DNA from: Dinoroseobacter sp049800775
Lineage (GTDB): Bacteria; Pseudomonadota; Alphaproteobacteria; Rhodobacterales; Rhodobacteraceae
Length of the DNA: 64,000 nt
Assembly (NCBI RefSeq): GCF_049800775.1
Contig: NZ_JBNAFR010000015.1
Span: 1 to 64,000 of the forward strand
Direction of reading: 5' to 3'
The position numbers were made by a program, and so were the translations under genes. Each line of letters opens with the position of its first letter. Positions within the stretch are counted from its first letter, which is position 1. The notes under the pieces were generated by a model. The model searched no databases. It had not been told where the DNA came from and was given only the letters and a program-made list of their open reading frames with translations. Positions 18,670 through 26,732 of this stretch are shown here, in pieces.

Positions 18670-19574
18670 GCCGCGCGCTCCGCCGGGAAGGCCGCCGCGA
18701 TACGTCGTGCGGTCGCCTCGATCTCGGCCCCGGCATCCAGCACGAGCGCGCTATGCCCGGCCACCGTCTGGACCGGCGCGGCGGTGCTGTCTTTCGCCTC
18801 TGCGCCCCCGCCCAAAGCAACGCGCAGGCGTTGCCCATCCCGGGTGACGATCGGATAGACACCCCGGGGCAGGTCCTGCCCGTCGCGGATCATGACAAGC
18901 CGGGGCACCCGGCGCCGCGCCAAGGCGTTCAGTCGATCCGCCAGTCCCGGGCCAGGCACATCAAAGCCCGACGCGATCACGATCTCGCTGCCCGAGGGGA
19001 CGAGACGATCCGCCCGCGACAGGGCCGCATCCAGGGACGGGTCGCCGCCCTGCCCCGCCGCCATATCGGCAAGCGCGGCCTCATGGGCCCGCACAAGACC
19101 GCCAATCACATTCAGCATCCCGCGCACGCGCCCGGCGGGCGGCACCACGACCGGAGCCCCCTGCCCCAGTGCCATCATGCCCACGCGTCCACCGCTTTCG
19201 ATCACGTTCCAGCCGATCAGGACCAGCGCCTCCGCCGCCGCGACCGAGCGAAAGGCCCGGCGCACACCCCAGAGCATGGCGGGTCGGAAATCAGCCACCA
19301 GAAGGGTGACCCGATCACGCTCTTCCTGAAACTCGCGGATATGCAGACGCCCCGTGCGCGCGGTGGTGCCCCGGTCCAGATGACGGATGTCATCCCCGGC
19401 CACGTATTCGCGCATATCCGCCACTTCGAGCCCATGCCCCTTGCGCCGTGTCGCAAAGCCGCCGGGAAGCGCGGCAAGAACCGGCGGAGTCTCTGCCGAC
19501 AGGACCCTTCGGCGCAGGGCGATCAAGGGGTCCGCCCGCAGCGCGATCCCCGGCGCAGAAAGCGCCTCGCTCAC
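18666..19574 (-). CDS. DUF58 protein (MxaS-like)
   Basis: 302 residues with the DUF58 core: G-H-G-L-E-V-A-D-M-R-E-Y-V-A-G-D-D-I-R-H-L-D near residues 47-70, followed by a VWA-like fold. Cytosolic partner of MoxR ATPases; the function is thought to be recruitment of VWA clients. ATG 19574 overlaps the moxR stop (ATGA). MxaS of methylotrophs belongs to the same family. Family assignment is firm; the client enzyme is inferred. Confidence 0.86.
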   Translation of the reverse strand: MSEALSAPGIALRADPLIALRRRVLSAETPPVLAALPGGFATRRKGHGLEVADMREYVAGDDIRHLDRGTTARTGRLHIREFQEERDRVTLLVADFRPAMLWGVRRAFRSVAAAEALVLIGWNVIESGGRVGMMALGQGAPVVVPPAGRVRGMLNVIGGLVRAHEAALADMAAGQGGDPSLDAALSRADRLVPSGSEIVIASGFDVPGPGLADRLNALARRRVPRLVMIRDGQDLPRGVYPIVTRDGQRLRVALGGGAEAKDSTAAPVQTVAGHSALVLDAGAEIEATARRIAAAFPAERAA

Positions 19575-20527
19575 AGCGGCTCGACCGCGGCGAGGATGTC
19601 GCGCACCACATCCCGTGGCGTGCGCCCATCGGCCACCGCGCGCCAGCTCAGAACCATGCGATGGGCCAGCGCGTCACCGGCGAGCTCGGACACGTCCTCG
19701 GGAATGGCATAGTCGCGCCCCTGCAGCAGCGCCCGCGCCCGTGCCGCTGCGGCCAGGGCGAGCGAGCCACGCGGGGAAACCGCATGTTCCACATCCGCCG
19801 CCAGAGGCCCTTCGCGCGTGGCCATGACCAGCCGAACGATATAGTCGCGCAACTCCGGGGCCAGATGGATCGCCCGCACCTCGGCCCGGGCGGCGTTCAA
19901 CGCCTCAAGCGACAGCGATTGCGCCGGGGCCGCGCCCGTCTGGGTTTCGGCCTCGACCAGATCGAGGATCTGCCGCTCGGTCTCAAGCCCCGGCAGGTCG
20001 AGCACGATATGCAGCAAGAACCGGTCAAGCTGCGCCTCGGGCAAGGGAAAGGTGCCGTCATGCTCGATCGGGTTCTGGGTGGCGACCACCAGAAAGGGCT
20101 CGGGCAAGGGATGGGTCTCGACACCTGCGGTCACCTGATGCTCGGCCATCGCCTCGAGCAGGGCCGATTGCACCTTGGGCGGGGCGCGGTTGATCTCATC
20201 CACCAGAACAAGGTTGTTGAACACCGGACCGCGCACGAACTCGAACACGCCGTCCTGAGGTTTGTAGACCGGGGTGCCGGTCACATCCGAAGGCATGAGA
20301 TCAGGCGTACACTGAATGCGGGCAAAACTGCCCTCCACGGCATCCGACAGCCATTTGACCGCGCGGGTCTTGGCCAGCCCAGGCGCACCTTCGATCAGAA
20401 GATGACCATCGGCCAGCAGAGCCACCAGCAAACGTTCGATCAGGCTCTCATGGCCCACAAGACCAGCTGCAAGTTGTGCGCTCAGCGCCGCAACACCCGC
20501 ATCGCGGGGGGTCGGTCTTGTATCCAT
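19571..20527 (-). CDS. moxR: MoxR-family AAA+ ATPase (MxaR-like)
   Basis: 318 residues, standard MoxR length. Walker A G-A-P-G-L-A-K-T at 47-54, Walker B L-V-L-V-D-E-I-N near 111, and the C-terminal lid. It uses ATP to remodel or insert cofactors in client enzymes and is the first gene of the seven-gene operon. MxaR in methanol clusters is a relative. GAGGAGG upstream of ATG 20527 is a good ribosome site. The window has no mxaFI, so the client is more likely XoxF or another quinoprotein. Confidence 0.9.
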   Translation of the reverse strand: MDTRPTPRDAGVAALSAQLAAGLVGHESLIERLLVALLADGHLLIEGAPGLAKTRAVKWLSDAVEGSFARIQCTPDLMPSDVTGTPVYKPQDGVFEFVRGPVFNNLVLVDEINRAPPKVQSALLEAMAEHQVTAGVETHPLPEPFLVVATQNPIEHDGTFPLPEAQLDRFLLHIVLDLPGLETERQILDLVEAETQTGAAPAQSLSLEALNAARAEVRAIHLAPELRDYIVRLVMATREGPLAADVEHAVSPRGSLALAAAARARALLQGRDYAIPEDVSELAGDALAHRMVLSWRAVADGRTPRDVVRDILAAVEPL

Positions 20528-20632
20528 GTGTCCTCCTCATCGCCGTCTTTGCGGCGTACCCGCGAGGGTAGCCGAGGAGAGGGAGTCCGCAAACACCGCA
20601 GAAAGTCTTAACTGGTGAAGGGGAGCCGGGGC

Positions 20633-21550
20633 CTAGATCTCGGGGCGTTGGCAACCCGGGGAGATGATCGCGGCAAAGCGCGGGTCCTGCATGGTGTGCT
20701 GCGCCTCGATGAGCAGGCGGTCATATTCCAGATCGATATATTCAATGAAGGCCGGATCGACAGTCTGATCCACGGGCGCCTGCGCCACCGCATGGAGCAT
20801 GAACACATCAAATGCGCAGAGCCCGGGAGGGTTTGAGTTCAGCAGCGCCCGCATGAAGGCCCGGGATTCCCAGTTCAACCGGTGCAGGTTTGTGGGCAGT
20901 TCCTGGAGTTTCGACTGAAACTCTGCCGCGCGGTCAAAGAGGATGATATCCATGCCGAAGCTAAAGGACTGGAACAGCTCTTCGATCAGGATCGACTTGT
21001 AAAAAAGTGCCTCGAGGGCGCCGACCCGTTCCAAGGCCGGTTGCTTGACCATGATATGGGTGCCGAGCCCCCTGCGTCCGAAAAAGGTCTGCGCCATCGC
21101 GGGGGAGGACACCGCGTAGGCGCGCCGCTTGGGCAAGCCCAACTGATAGGTCTGGTTCAGCCAGCCAAGATCGTTCGACAGATCACCATTGGGGGGATAG
21201 CCGGAATAGAGCCGCAAAACGACCGTTCGCCCCGCCCCGCAAGCCGTGGCACTGCGACCCGCATACCGCATGGTCAGCGGCTTGCCGAAAACATGATGCG
21301 CGAGGTCGCGAAAGGCGTTGATAATCTCGAGCGATGCGGGATGGGGCCTCTCCCCCACGAGACACAGGCTGGCACCGGCCAGATCGCGGCCGTTGATATG
21401 GACCGGGATCGACATGTCCCGACCCACCATGGTCGTGCGCAACTCGTAGTTCCAGCCACGCTTGGCCAGATCGACAAAGCTTGCACGGTCAGCATGGGCG
21501 ACCGTGGCAAACGCCACAGCGCATAAAACAGTCAGAAGCAGGGATCGCAT
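20633..21550 (-). CDS. Secreted protein of unknown function (possibly DUF2927-like)
   Basis: 305 residues from ATG 21550 (GGAGG six bases upstream); signal peptide 1-21 (A-H-A-D). Four cysteines follow the signal peptide in the chain. A segment I-L-I-E-E-L-F-Q-S-F-S-F-G-M-D near residue 190 recalls the DUF2927 family of Rhodobacterales, which has E-E in a putative metalloprotease-like helix, but I am not sure of this match. Same strand as moxR and 105 bases upstream of it, so possibly the first gene of that operon. Confidence 0.65.
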   Translation of the reverse strand: MRSLLLTVLCAVAFATVAHADRASFVDLAKRGWNYELRTTMVGRDMSIPVHINGRDLAGASLCLVGERPHPASLEIINAFRDLAHHVFGKPLTMRYAGRSATACGAGRTVVLRLYSGYPPNGDLSNDLGWLNQTYQLGLPKRRAYAVSSPAMAQTFFGRRGLGTHIMVKQPALERVGALEALFYKSILIEELFQSFSFGMDIILFDRAAEFQSKLQELPTNLHRLNWESRAFMRALLNSNPPGLCAFDVFMLHAVAQAPVDQTVDPAFIEYIDLEYDRLLIEAQHTMQDPRFAAIISPGCQRPEI

Positions 21551-21747
21551 AGGGGGCCTCCAATGCCCCGAACCTAGGGGGCTACCCCGCCCACGTCCAA
21601 TTTTTCTGGATGTTCTCCGGGACGCGTAGCCGCTGGATCCCGGTCTCTGCCCAAGAGATTCGCAGAAAACAGGGGCGTTTTCGTGATTTATGCGCGATCC
21701 TGGACTGGCGGGGTCAGTCGACCAGGCCGCCAGCCTCAAGCGAAGGC

Positions 21748-21761
21748 CCTTGAAAACAAGG
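21748..21761. repeat. Short hairpin CCTTG-AAAA-CAAGG
   Basis: Perfect 5-bp stem with a four-A loop in the candidate origin region. On its own it is weak; it is notable because two longer inverted repeats follow within 270 bases. Confidence 0.4.
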
Positions 21762-21789
21762 TATTTCGGCGGGCAATGCAGGGCGCAGC

Positions 21790-21832
21790 CCTCAAAAACA
21801 AGAATATCTTGCCTTAGTCTTGTCTTTTGAGG
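21790..21832. repeat. Bulged inverted repeat in the candidate origin
   Basis: CCTCAAAAACAAGA (21790-21803) pairs with TCTTGTCTTTTGAGG (21818-21832), 13 pairs with one irregularity, around a 14-base loop. AT-rich stem, not a classical terminator. Its right end runs into GGATATA (21831-21837), half of the palindrome found twice around parA. Confidence 0.55.
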
Positions 21833-21993
21833 ATATACTGCTCCTAATACCAAGAGTACGCGGCGAAAGACCGTGCATTGGCAGGCACCCCGTCACGGGA
21901 CAAATACAGGCCCCTGATATGCTTGCGTCACTTCAGTGTGTGTTCCGGTCTGCGGAGCATTTGTCACGCATAGAGGAGAAGACGACCCTTCAA

Positions 21994-22033
21994 ATGCCCG
22001 TGCCGAGCGGCGGCAACCACTCGGCACGGGCAT
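21994..22033. repeat. Perfect 14-bp hairpin upstream of the replication initiator
   Basis: ATGCCCGTGCCGAG (21994-22007) and CTCGGCACGGGCAT (22020-22033) are exact reverse complements around a 12-base loop. It ends 94 bases before the initiator start codon. No T run follows on either strand, so a role as origin structure, antisense-RNA stem or leader attenuator fits better than a terminator. Confidence 0.7.
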
Positions 22034-22127
22034 GATCATAACCTAGCCGGCTATTCACATCTCATCTTCAAAATAGCCCGGCGAAACCCAACCCGCAAGC
22101 AAATTGCATTGCGGGAATGAGGAAAAT

Positions 22128-23036
22128 ATGTCCGAGCAGATCTCATTCAACCGCGACAAAGGCTTTGTCGCGCTCCCTGTGGGTGTCCTTGACATGGACC
22201 TGTCACCCGGGGCTTTTCGCACACTCGTCGAACTCTGCCGCATGGCGAACATGGAAGGCTATTGCTGGCCATCGCTCACTCAGCTCAGTGATCGTCTGGG
22301 TCGTTCAAAATCAGCCATCTCCGGCTATCTGAAGGAATTGAGGGGCGTGGGTCTTGTCGCCACCGAAGAGCAGCGCACGGCGAATGGCTACAACTATCGC
22401 CTCAAGTATCAGGTCACCTTCTGGGCGGACTGGCGCGCTTCCCTGAGCAATTCGCGTGCCCAGAAAGCTGAACGCAGCATTCAGCCTGTTGAACGCAATA
22501 CAGAGGATAAAAATCAGAATCATGAAAACCAAACAAGGGTGGATGAATTTGATGATCTTTTGCGTGAATGGAGTCAGTGTTTTGGAAGGGCCCCCTATCC
22601 TCAGACCGAGCACGCGCCTGACCCACAGCTTGTGAGCGAGACGTCGAAAGCGATCAAGTTCGCCGAACCCAAGCCTATATCCGCGGATATAACGCCGGAC
22701 CTAAAAACTCTTTTTGAGGGTCTCGGGGTTCGTATCGACAGGCCCGGATTGCATCTGGTTCAAACCCACCTCAGACGTCTCGATCTTTCCCCAGAGGAGT
22801 TGCAGTCCGTTTTGTGCCGCATCGCTAAGAAATGGCCCGGCCATTGGCGGAAACTGCCCACGGAAGCTCAGCTGGAGAAACTGCTGAAGGACACTGGGGT
22901 CCGGCCTCAAAGCAAAAAACGCGCGTTGCTCAGGAGCCATCTGAAACGGTGGAGAATGGCGGAAAGGAGCTTGCGTCACACCGCAGCATCCTGTTCTGTG
23001 AGAGCAGCTATAACGCCAGATCAACTGGCTTCTTGA
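22128..23036 (+). CDS. HTH-domain plasmid replication initiator (probably the DnaA-like type of Rhodobacterales)
   Basis: 302 residues. ATG 22128 has AATGAGGA upstream; an in-frame ATG at 22104 lacks one. The N-terminal 100 residues carry a winged helix-turn-helix of the HTH_36 kind (W-P-S-L-T-Q-L-S-D-R-L-G-R-S-K near 48-62). A polar linker and a second helical domain follow (about 195-280). Together with parA and parB directly downstream this is the layout of the replicase-parAB modules on Rhodobacterales plasmids and chromids, where a protein of this sort is called DnaA-like replicase. It lacks the AAA+ part of true DnaA. A palindrome (22676-22691) lies inside the gene. Confidence 0.7.
   Translation: MSEQISFNRDKGFVALPVGVLDMDLSPGAFRTLVELCRMANMEGYCWPSLTQLSDRLGRSKSAISGYLKELRGVGLVATEEQRTANGYNYRLKYQVTFWADWRASLSNSRAQKAERSIQPVERNTEDKNQNHENQTRVDEFDDLLREWSQCFGRAPYPQTEHAPDPQLVSETSKAIKFAEPKPISADITPDLKTLFEGLGVRIDRPGLHLVQTHLRRLDLSPEELQSVLCRIAKKWPGHWRKLPTEAQLEKLLKDTGVRPQSKKRALLRSHLKRWRMAERSLRHTAASCSVRAAITPDQLAS
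22676..22691. repeat. Palindrome TATATCCGCGGATATA, copy 1 (inside the initiator gene)
   Basis: A perfect 16-base palindrome, followed by ACG. A second copy with one base change is at 23040-23055. A site of this kind repeated around parA is a candidate parS/partition or operator site. Confidence 0.6.
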
Positions 23037-23039
23037 CCC

Positions 23040-23055
23040 TATATCCGTGGATATA
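23040..23055. promoter_or_regulatory. Palindrome TATATCCGTGGATATA, copy 2 (at the parA start)
   Basis: Differs from copy 1 by one central base and is likewise followed by ACG, so 18 of 19 bases are shared. It ends three bases before ATG 23059 of parA and covers the alternative GTG start at 23047. A bound protein here would block parA translation start or transcription, as expected for autoregulation by ParA or ParB; it could also be a centromere. Confidence 0.6.
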
Positions 23056-23058
23056 ACG

Positions 23059-24390
23059 ATGGCATACGGGCAGTTCGAACAGTTTATCCGCAATATGACC
23101 CGGGTCATGGGGGCGGTAAACACCAAGCTTCAAAGGGATTTGACCCTCAGAACCCGCGTTGCGCGGCGTTTCTCTCTGGTCGAGGTGTCGGCGCTTTTGT
23201 CCGTGGACACAACCTATCTGTCCCGAATGTCGAACGAGGACCCGGCGTTTCCAGAGGGCGAGCGCCGCGGGCGGGAGCGGACCTTCTCCCCGTCTGAGAT
23301 CATGAAGATCCGGGCGATCATCGGATCCAATCCTGCGGCCAAGCGGGCGTATCTTCATTGGCGCACGCCGGATCAGCCGGTCAAGGTTGTGACCTTTGGG
23401 GCTCAGAAAGGCGGGACCGGGAAATCCCTCAGCGCGGCCCATTTCGCGCAATATGTGAACCTCCATTACGGTCTTCGGGTTGGGATCATCGATGCGGATC
23501 CTCAGGCCACGGTGAGCCTCTATTTCGCGGATCAAAACCTGCCACTGTTCCAGCCTGACACGCCGACCTTGGCCGATTTCATGGGGGTCGAGGATCCGGC
23601 CGCCACGGATCTGGGCAAGCGCGAAGGCGCTGACCTTAACGCCATCTGGCAACCCACGCCCTGGCCCGGAATTCGGTTGATCCCAGGTGGGGCGAACATC
23701 CAGAACGGGGATATCAGCCTCTTTTTCATGTCGCAGCAGGCGAAGGTGCCGGTCTACCGGGTCCTGAAGGACGCTATCGATCTCTGGTCTGACGCCCATC
23801 CACCAGCCACGCGTCTGGACAGCTTGCGTCAGCCCGATGGAAGCTTCGATACGTCTGCCTTCGAGGCGGCACTGGCCGAGACCGTGGATGTGATCGTCAT
23901 CGATCAGCAGCCATCGCTCACGCTGATGCAGCTCAACGGATTGATCGCCGCAGATAGCGTGGTGATCCCGCAAACGATGAAGGGCTTCGATCTTGCGACC
24001 CTGTCCACCTATGTGGCCAATATCGGGGAATATCTCGAATTCATCATGGGCTACGAGGCGGATATCGAGATCGGCGCGGGGGAGCATATGGTATTGCCCA
24101 CGATCGTGCAGGAACAGAACAACCAGGACACGGATCAGATCCTGGATCTCTATCGCAAGGCACCGCGCGAGGTGATGCAGGTCTGGTACACGCGCTCGGA
24201 TGCGATTGCGAATGCGTCCGAAGAGTACAAGAGCATCTACGAATACATGCCGCCCAAAACGCGCCGCGCATCGGCCAAGGCCTTCCTGGCCAATGCCAAT
24301 GCGGTGAATGACGGGCTGGTGCAACGGATCTGGCCGGAGTTTCCCCCACGCGACTATGCCAAATCCTTCATTGAGGAGCGATGGACCTGA
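23059..24390 (+). CDS. parA: ParA-type partition ATPase
   Basis: 443 residues from ATG 23059 (GTG 23047 is an alternative four codons earlier; neither has a good ribosome site). An N-terminal helix-turn-helix region (about 35-80) is typical of large ParA/RepA proteins that bind their own promoter. The deviant Walker A K-G-G-T-G-K-S is at 117-123, with G-I-I-D-A-D-P-Q-A-T downstream and V-I-D-Q-Q-P-S as Walker B. It moves plasmid copies to daughter cells with ParB. The stop overlaps the parB start (TGATG). Confidence 0.9.
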   Translation: MAYGQFEQFIRNMTRVMGAVNTKLQRDLTLRTRVARRFSLVEVSALLSVDTTYLSRMSNEDPAFPEGERRGRERTFSPSEIMKIRAIIGSNPAAKRAYLHWRTPDQPVKVVTFGAQKGGTGKSLSAAHFAQYVNLHYGLRVGIIDADPQATVSLYFADQNLPLFQPDTPTLADFMGVEDPAATDLGKREGADLNAIWQPTPWPGIRLIPGGANIQNGDISLFFMSQQAKVPVYRVLKDAIDLWSDAHPPATRLDSLRQPDGSFDTSAFEAALAETVDVIVIDQQPSLTLMQLNGLIAADSVVIPQTMKGFDLATLSTYVANIGEYLEFIMGYEADIEIGAGEHMVLPTIVQEQNNQDTDQILDLYRKAPREVMQVWYTRSDAIANASEEYKSIYEYMPPKTRRASAKAFLANANAVNDGLVQRIWPEFPPRDYAKSFIEERWT

Positions 24391-25334
24391 TGGCACGCAA
24401 ACGCAAACTCAACGCCTCTCTCGCCGATCCGACGCAGGAGCCGGACAGCACGGAACCTCCCAAGAGCAATATGGGGGGAATGTGGGCTGGGTCTGCCATG
24501 AACATGCTCAAGCAGCGGATCGAGGACGCGCATGGCTCGTTGCAGCAGGGCATCCTTGCCGGGACCGTCGCCTTGGAGCTTGAACCGGGGCAGATCGAGG
24601 ACGCGCTGGGAAGCGACCGCCTCACCCCGTGGCAAGAGGATGAGGATTTCGCTGCACTCGTGGCCAACATCAAGCGGCGGGGGCAAACGCAACCCATTCG
24701 TGTGCGTCCGAAATCCGCGAAATGGGCTCCGGATTCTGATAACCCACTGGATACAAAAGACAAGTTCCTTTTGCAGTCAGGGCGCCGGAGGCTGGAAGCC
24801 TGTCGCGCGCTGGGGCGCAAGGTTCGGGCGGTCGTCTCGACGGAGCAGGGCGACAAGGCCCTTGCCGATCTTGAGGAGCGGTTTCACGAGAACACCATGC
24901 GGCGCAACCTCAATGGGTTCGAAGAGCTGGTCTCGGTGGGATTGCTGGCGCGGAGTCTTCAGGAGCTGACCCAGACCGAAATTGCCGAGCGTTTGGGGGT
25001 AGGGCAGGGGGATGTCTCGCTCGGGCTCGCATGCCTCGAGTACCGCGATGACATCCTGGCGCAGGTGGATATCACGACGACGCCGAAACGGCAGTACCGC
25101 GCCCTGCTGCCCAAGTTGAAGCGGGGCGAGCCGGTGGGGCCGGGGGCCGCGCCGCGCACGGCCTCCTCCCGGTCCTCTAAGTCCCGAGAGATTGCAGGGG
25201 TGCTCTACGAGGCCCAGAAGCAGCGGGATGGGTACCTCGTACAGGTCAAGCGGGCCCAGATCTCTGAAGAGGATCTGGACCGCCTGATGGATGAGATCGC
25301 ACAGCTGGTTCAGAAATACGCCGGGCCCGAGTGA
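24390..25334 (+). CDS. parB: ParB-type partition protein
   Basis: 314 residues from ATG 24390 (TGATG overlap with parA); an ATG at 24381 is also in frame. The ParB/Srx nuclease-like domain covers about 75-165 (S-G-R-R-R-L-E-A-C-R-A-L-G and E-R-F-H-E-N-T-M-R-R-N-L), followed by a helix-turn-helix (L-T-Q-T-E-I-A-E-R-L-G-V-G-Q). It binds the centromere and stimulates ParA. It ends one base from the convergent pqqE stop, so no terminator separates the two; this is a junction between the plasmid backbone and cargo genes. Confidence 0.9.
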   Translation: MARKRKLNASLADPTQEPDSTEPPKSNMGGMWAGSAMNMLKQRIEDAHGSLQQGILAGTVALELEPGQIEDALGSDRLTPWQEDEDFAALVANIKRRGQTQPIRVRPKSAKWAPDSDNPLDTKDKFLLQSGRRRLEACRALGRKVRAVVSTEQGDKALADLEERFHENTMRRNLNGFEELVSVGLLARSLQELTQTEIAERLGVGQGDVSLGLACLEYRDDILAQVDITTTPKRQYRALLPKLKRGEPVGPGAAPRTASSRSSKSREIAGVLYEAQKQRDGYLVQVKRAQISEEDLDRLMDEIAQLVQKYAGPE

Positions 25335-25335
25335 T

Positions 25336-26460
25336 CTAGGTGGCGGGTTCCGTGTTCTTGCTGGGGAAGACACGGTAGACCAGCGGTGCATCCTCCTGCG
25401 CCGCGTGGTCGTCCGCCTGACTCTGGAGCGCGCCGTGATGGGGTGACTTCACGCAGACCGGGTCCGTCGCATTCGGATCCCCGAGGATCGCCATGGCCTG
25501 ACAGCGGCACCCACCGAAATCGATGGTCTTGCGCTCGCAGCTTGTACAGGGCTCGGACATCCACTCCGTCCCGCGATAGGCGTTAAAGGCCGCGCCCTCG
25601 TACCAGATCTCGGACAGGCCCCGGTCAAGCACCGTGTCGAAGCTCAGATGCGGGATCGATTGCGCGGCGTGACAGGGCAGCACGGTACCATCCGGCGTCA
25701 CGTTGAGCCCGGACGTGCCCCAGCCCCCCATGCAGCGTTTGGGATAGTCCTCATGGTAGTCTGCCGGGACGTAATCGATGACCAGCGTGCCCTTTAGCCG
25801 GGCCCGAGCCTCGGCCACGATCGCCGTCGCCTCCCGGGCCTGTTCGCGGGTTGGCATGAGCGCATCCCGGTTCTTGAGTGCCCAGCCGTGGAACTGAACC
25901 GTGGCGACCTCGATCCTGCGGGCGCCCATCTCTTGCGCCATCTCAAGCGCGCGCGGCAGCTGATGCAGATTGCGCCGGTGGAGCACTGCGTTCAGGGTCA
26001 GGGGAAAGCCGATGGCGCCGATCCACCCGGCCACCTGCATCTTGCGGGCAAAGCCGCCCTTGTAGCCGCCAATCTCATCGGCCATTTCCGGGTTCGTGCC
26101 CTGCAGTGACAGTTGGATATGATCCAGCCCTGCGGCATCGAGCTCGGCCAGCCGGCGTTCGGTCAGCCCGATCCCGGAGGTGATCAGGTTGGTATAAAGC
26201 CCCGCGTCGCGGGCCGCCCTTACAAGCTCGACAATGTCACGCCGCGACACGGGCTCGCCGCCCGACAGGTGAAGCTGCAGCACGCCCAGCTCCGCGGCCT
26301 CGCGAAAGACCCGGGCCCAGGTGTCCGTATCCAGCTCGGACTCCTTGCGCGCCATCTCGATCGGGTTGGAGCAGTAGGGACAGGAGAGCGGGCAGCGATA
26401 GGTCAGCTCGGCCAGCATGGCGATGGGGGGCGGGGGCGCGTTGGGGATCTGTGCCGTCAT
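25336..26460 (-). CDS. pqqE: PqqE, radical SAM enzyme of PQQ synthesis
   Basis: 374 residues. The radical SAM cluster C-P-L-S-C-P-Y-C places cysteines at 23, 27 and 30; the C-terminal SPASM cysteines are seen in M-S-E-P-C-T-S-C-E-R and F-G-G-C-R-C. With PqqD holding the peptide it joins the Glu and Tyr side chains of PqqA, the first step of PQQ synthesis. ATG 26460 overlaps the end of pqqD by four bases. Last gene of pqqABCDE. Confidence 0.96.
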   Translation of the reverse strand: MTAQIPNAPPPPIAMLAELTYRCPLSCPYCSNPIEMARKESELDTDTWARVFREAAELGVLQLHLSGGEPVSRRDIVELVRAARDAGLYTNLITSGIGLTERRLAELDAAGLDHIQLSLQGTNPEMADEIGGYKGGFARKMQVAGWIGAIGFPLTLNAVLHRRNLHQLPRALEMAQEMGARRIEVATVQFHGWALKNRDALMPTREQAREATAIVAEARARLKGTLVIDYVPADYHEDYPKRCMGGWGTSGLNVTPDGTVLPCHAAQSIPHLSFDTVLDRGLSEIWYEGAAFNAYRGTEWMSEPCTSCERKTIDFGGCRCQAMAILGDPNATDPVCVKSPHHGALQSQADDHAAQEDAPLVYRVFPSKNTEPAT

Positions 26461-26732
26461 GCCTCGACATCCAGGAAACGGCGGTTCCGCAGGGCCATGA
26501 GGAACCCGGCACTATCCGCCGCGATCTGGTCCTGCGGGGCGTTATACGCCTCGGACAGGGCCTTGGTGATCTCGCCAAAGCTGCGGGCGCCGTCGATCTC
26601 GGACAGGATGGCATGGCCGACCTGATCGAGGGTGACCGCGCGCTCGGGCGCCAGCAGCACCCAGGTGTCGCGCACCTTGTCGAAATGTAGCCGCACGCCG
26701 CGGGGCAGGGCGGGGATGTCGGTGGCCTCCAT
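26457..26732 (-). CDS. pqqD: PqqD, peptide chaperone of PQQ synthesis
   Basis: 91 residues, normal PqqD length, from ATG 26732, which shares one base with the pqqC stop (TGATG). It has the PqqD winged-helix pattern (R-L-H-F-D-K-V-R-D-T-W-V-L-L-A-P-E-R and L-N-like D-Q-V-G-H-A-I-L). It binds PqqA and presents it to PqqE. The frame extends upstream to 26840, but that part overlaps pqqC and has no ribosome site. Confidence 0.93.
   Translation of the reverse strand: MEATDIPALPRGVRLHFDKVRDTWVLLAPERAVTLDQVGHAILSEIDGARSFGEITKALSEAYNAPQDQIAADSAGFLMALRNRRFLDVEA

Larger units (their letters stand above)
21551..22127. other. 577-base gap with three inverted repeats, candidate replication origin
   Basis: No credible gene in either direction. 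The region is more AT-rich than its neighbours in its central part (about 21750-21910). It holds three inverted repeats: a small one at 21748-21761, a bulged one at 21790-21832 and a perfect 14-bp one at 21994-22033. It lies directly upstream of the HTH replication initiator, between it and a gene on the opposite strand, which is where a plasmid origin or an antisense control RNA would be expected. Origin activity is inferred from position only. Confidence 0.5.

Noticed and set aside
22128..23036. Chromosomal dnaA
   Set aside because: There is no AAA+ ATPase domain and the length is too short. The helix-turn-helix start and the parAB neighbours fit a plasmid initiator.
23080..23095. DnaA box (TTATCCGCA)
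   Set aside because: It has one mismatch to the consensus, is a single copy and lies inside the parA coding region.
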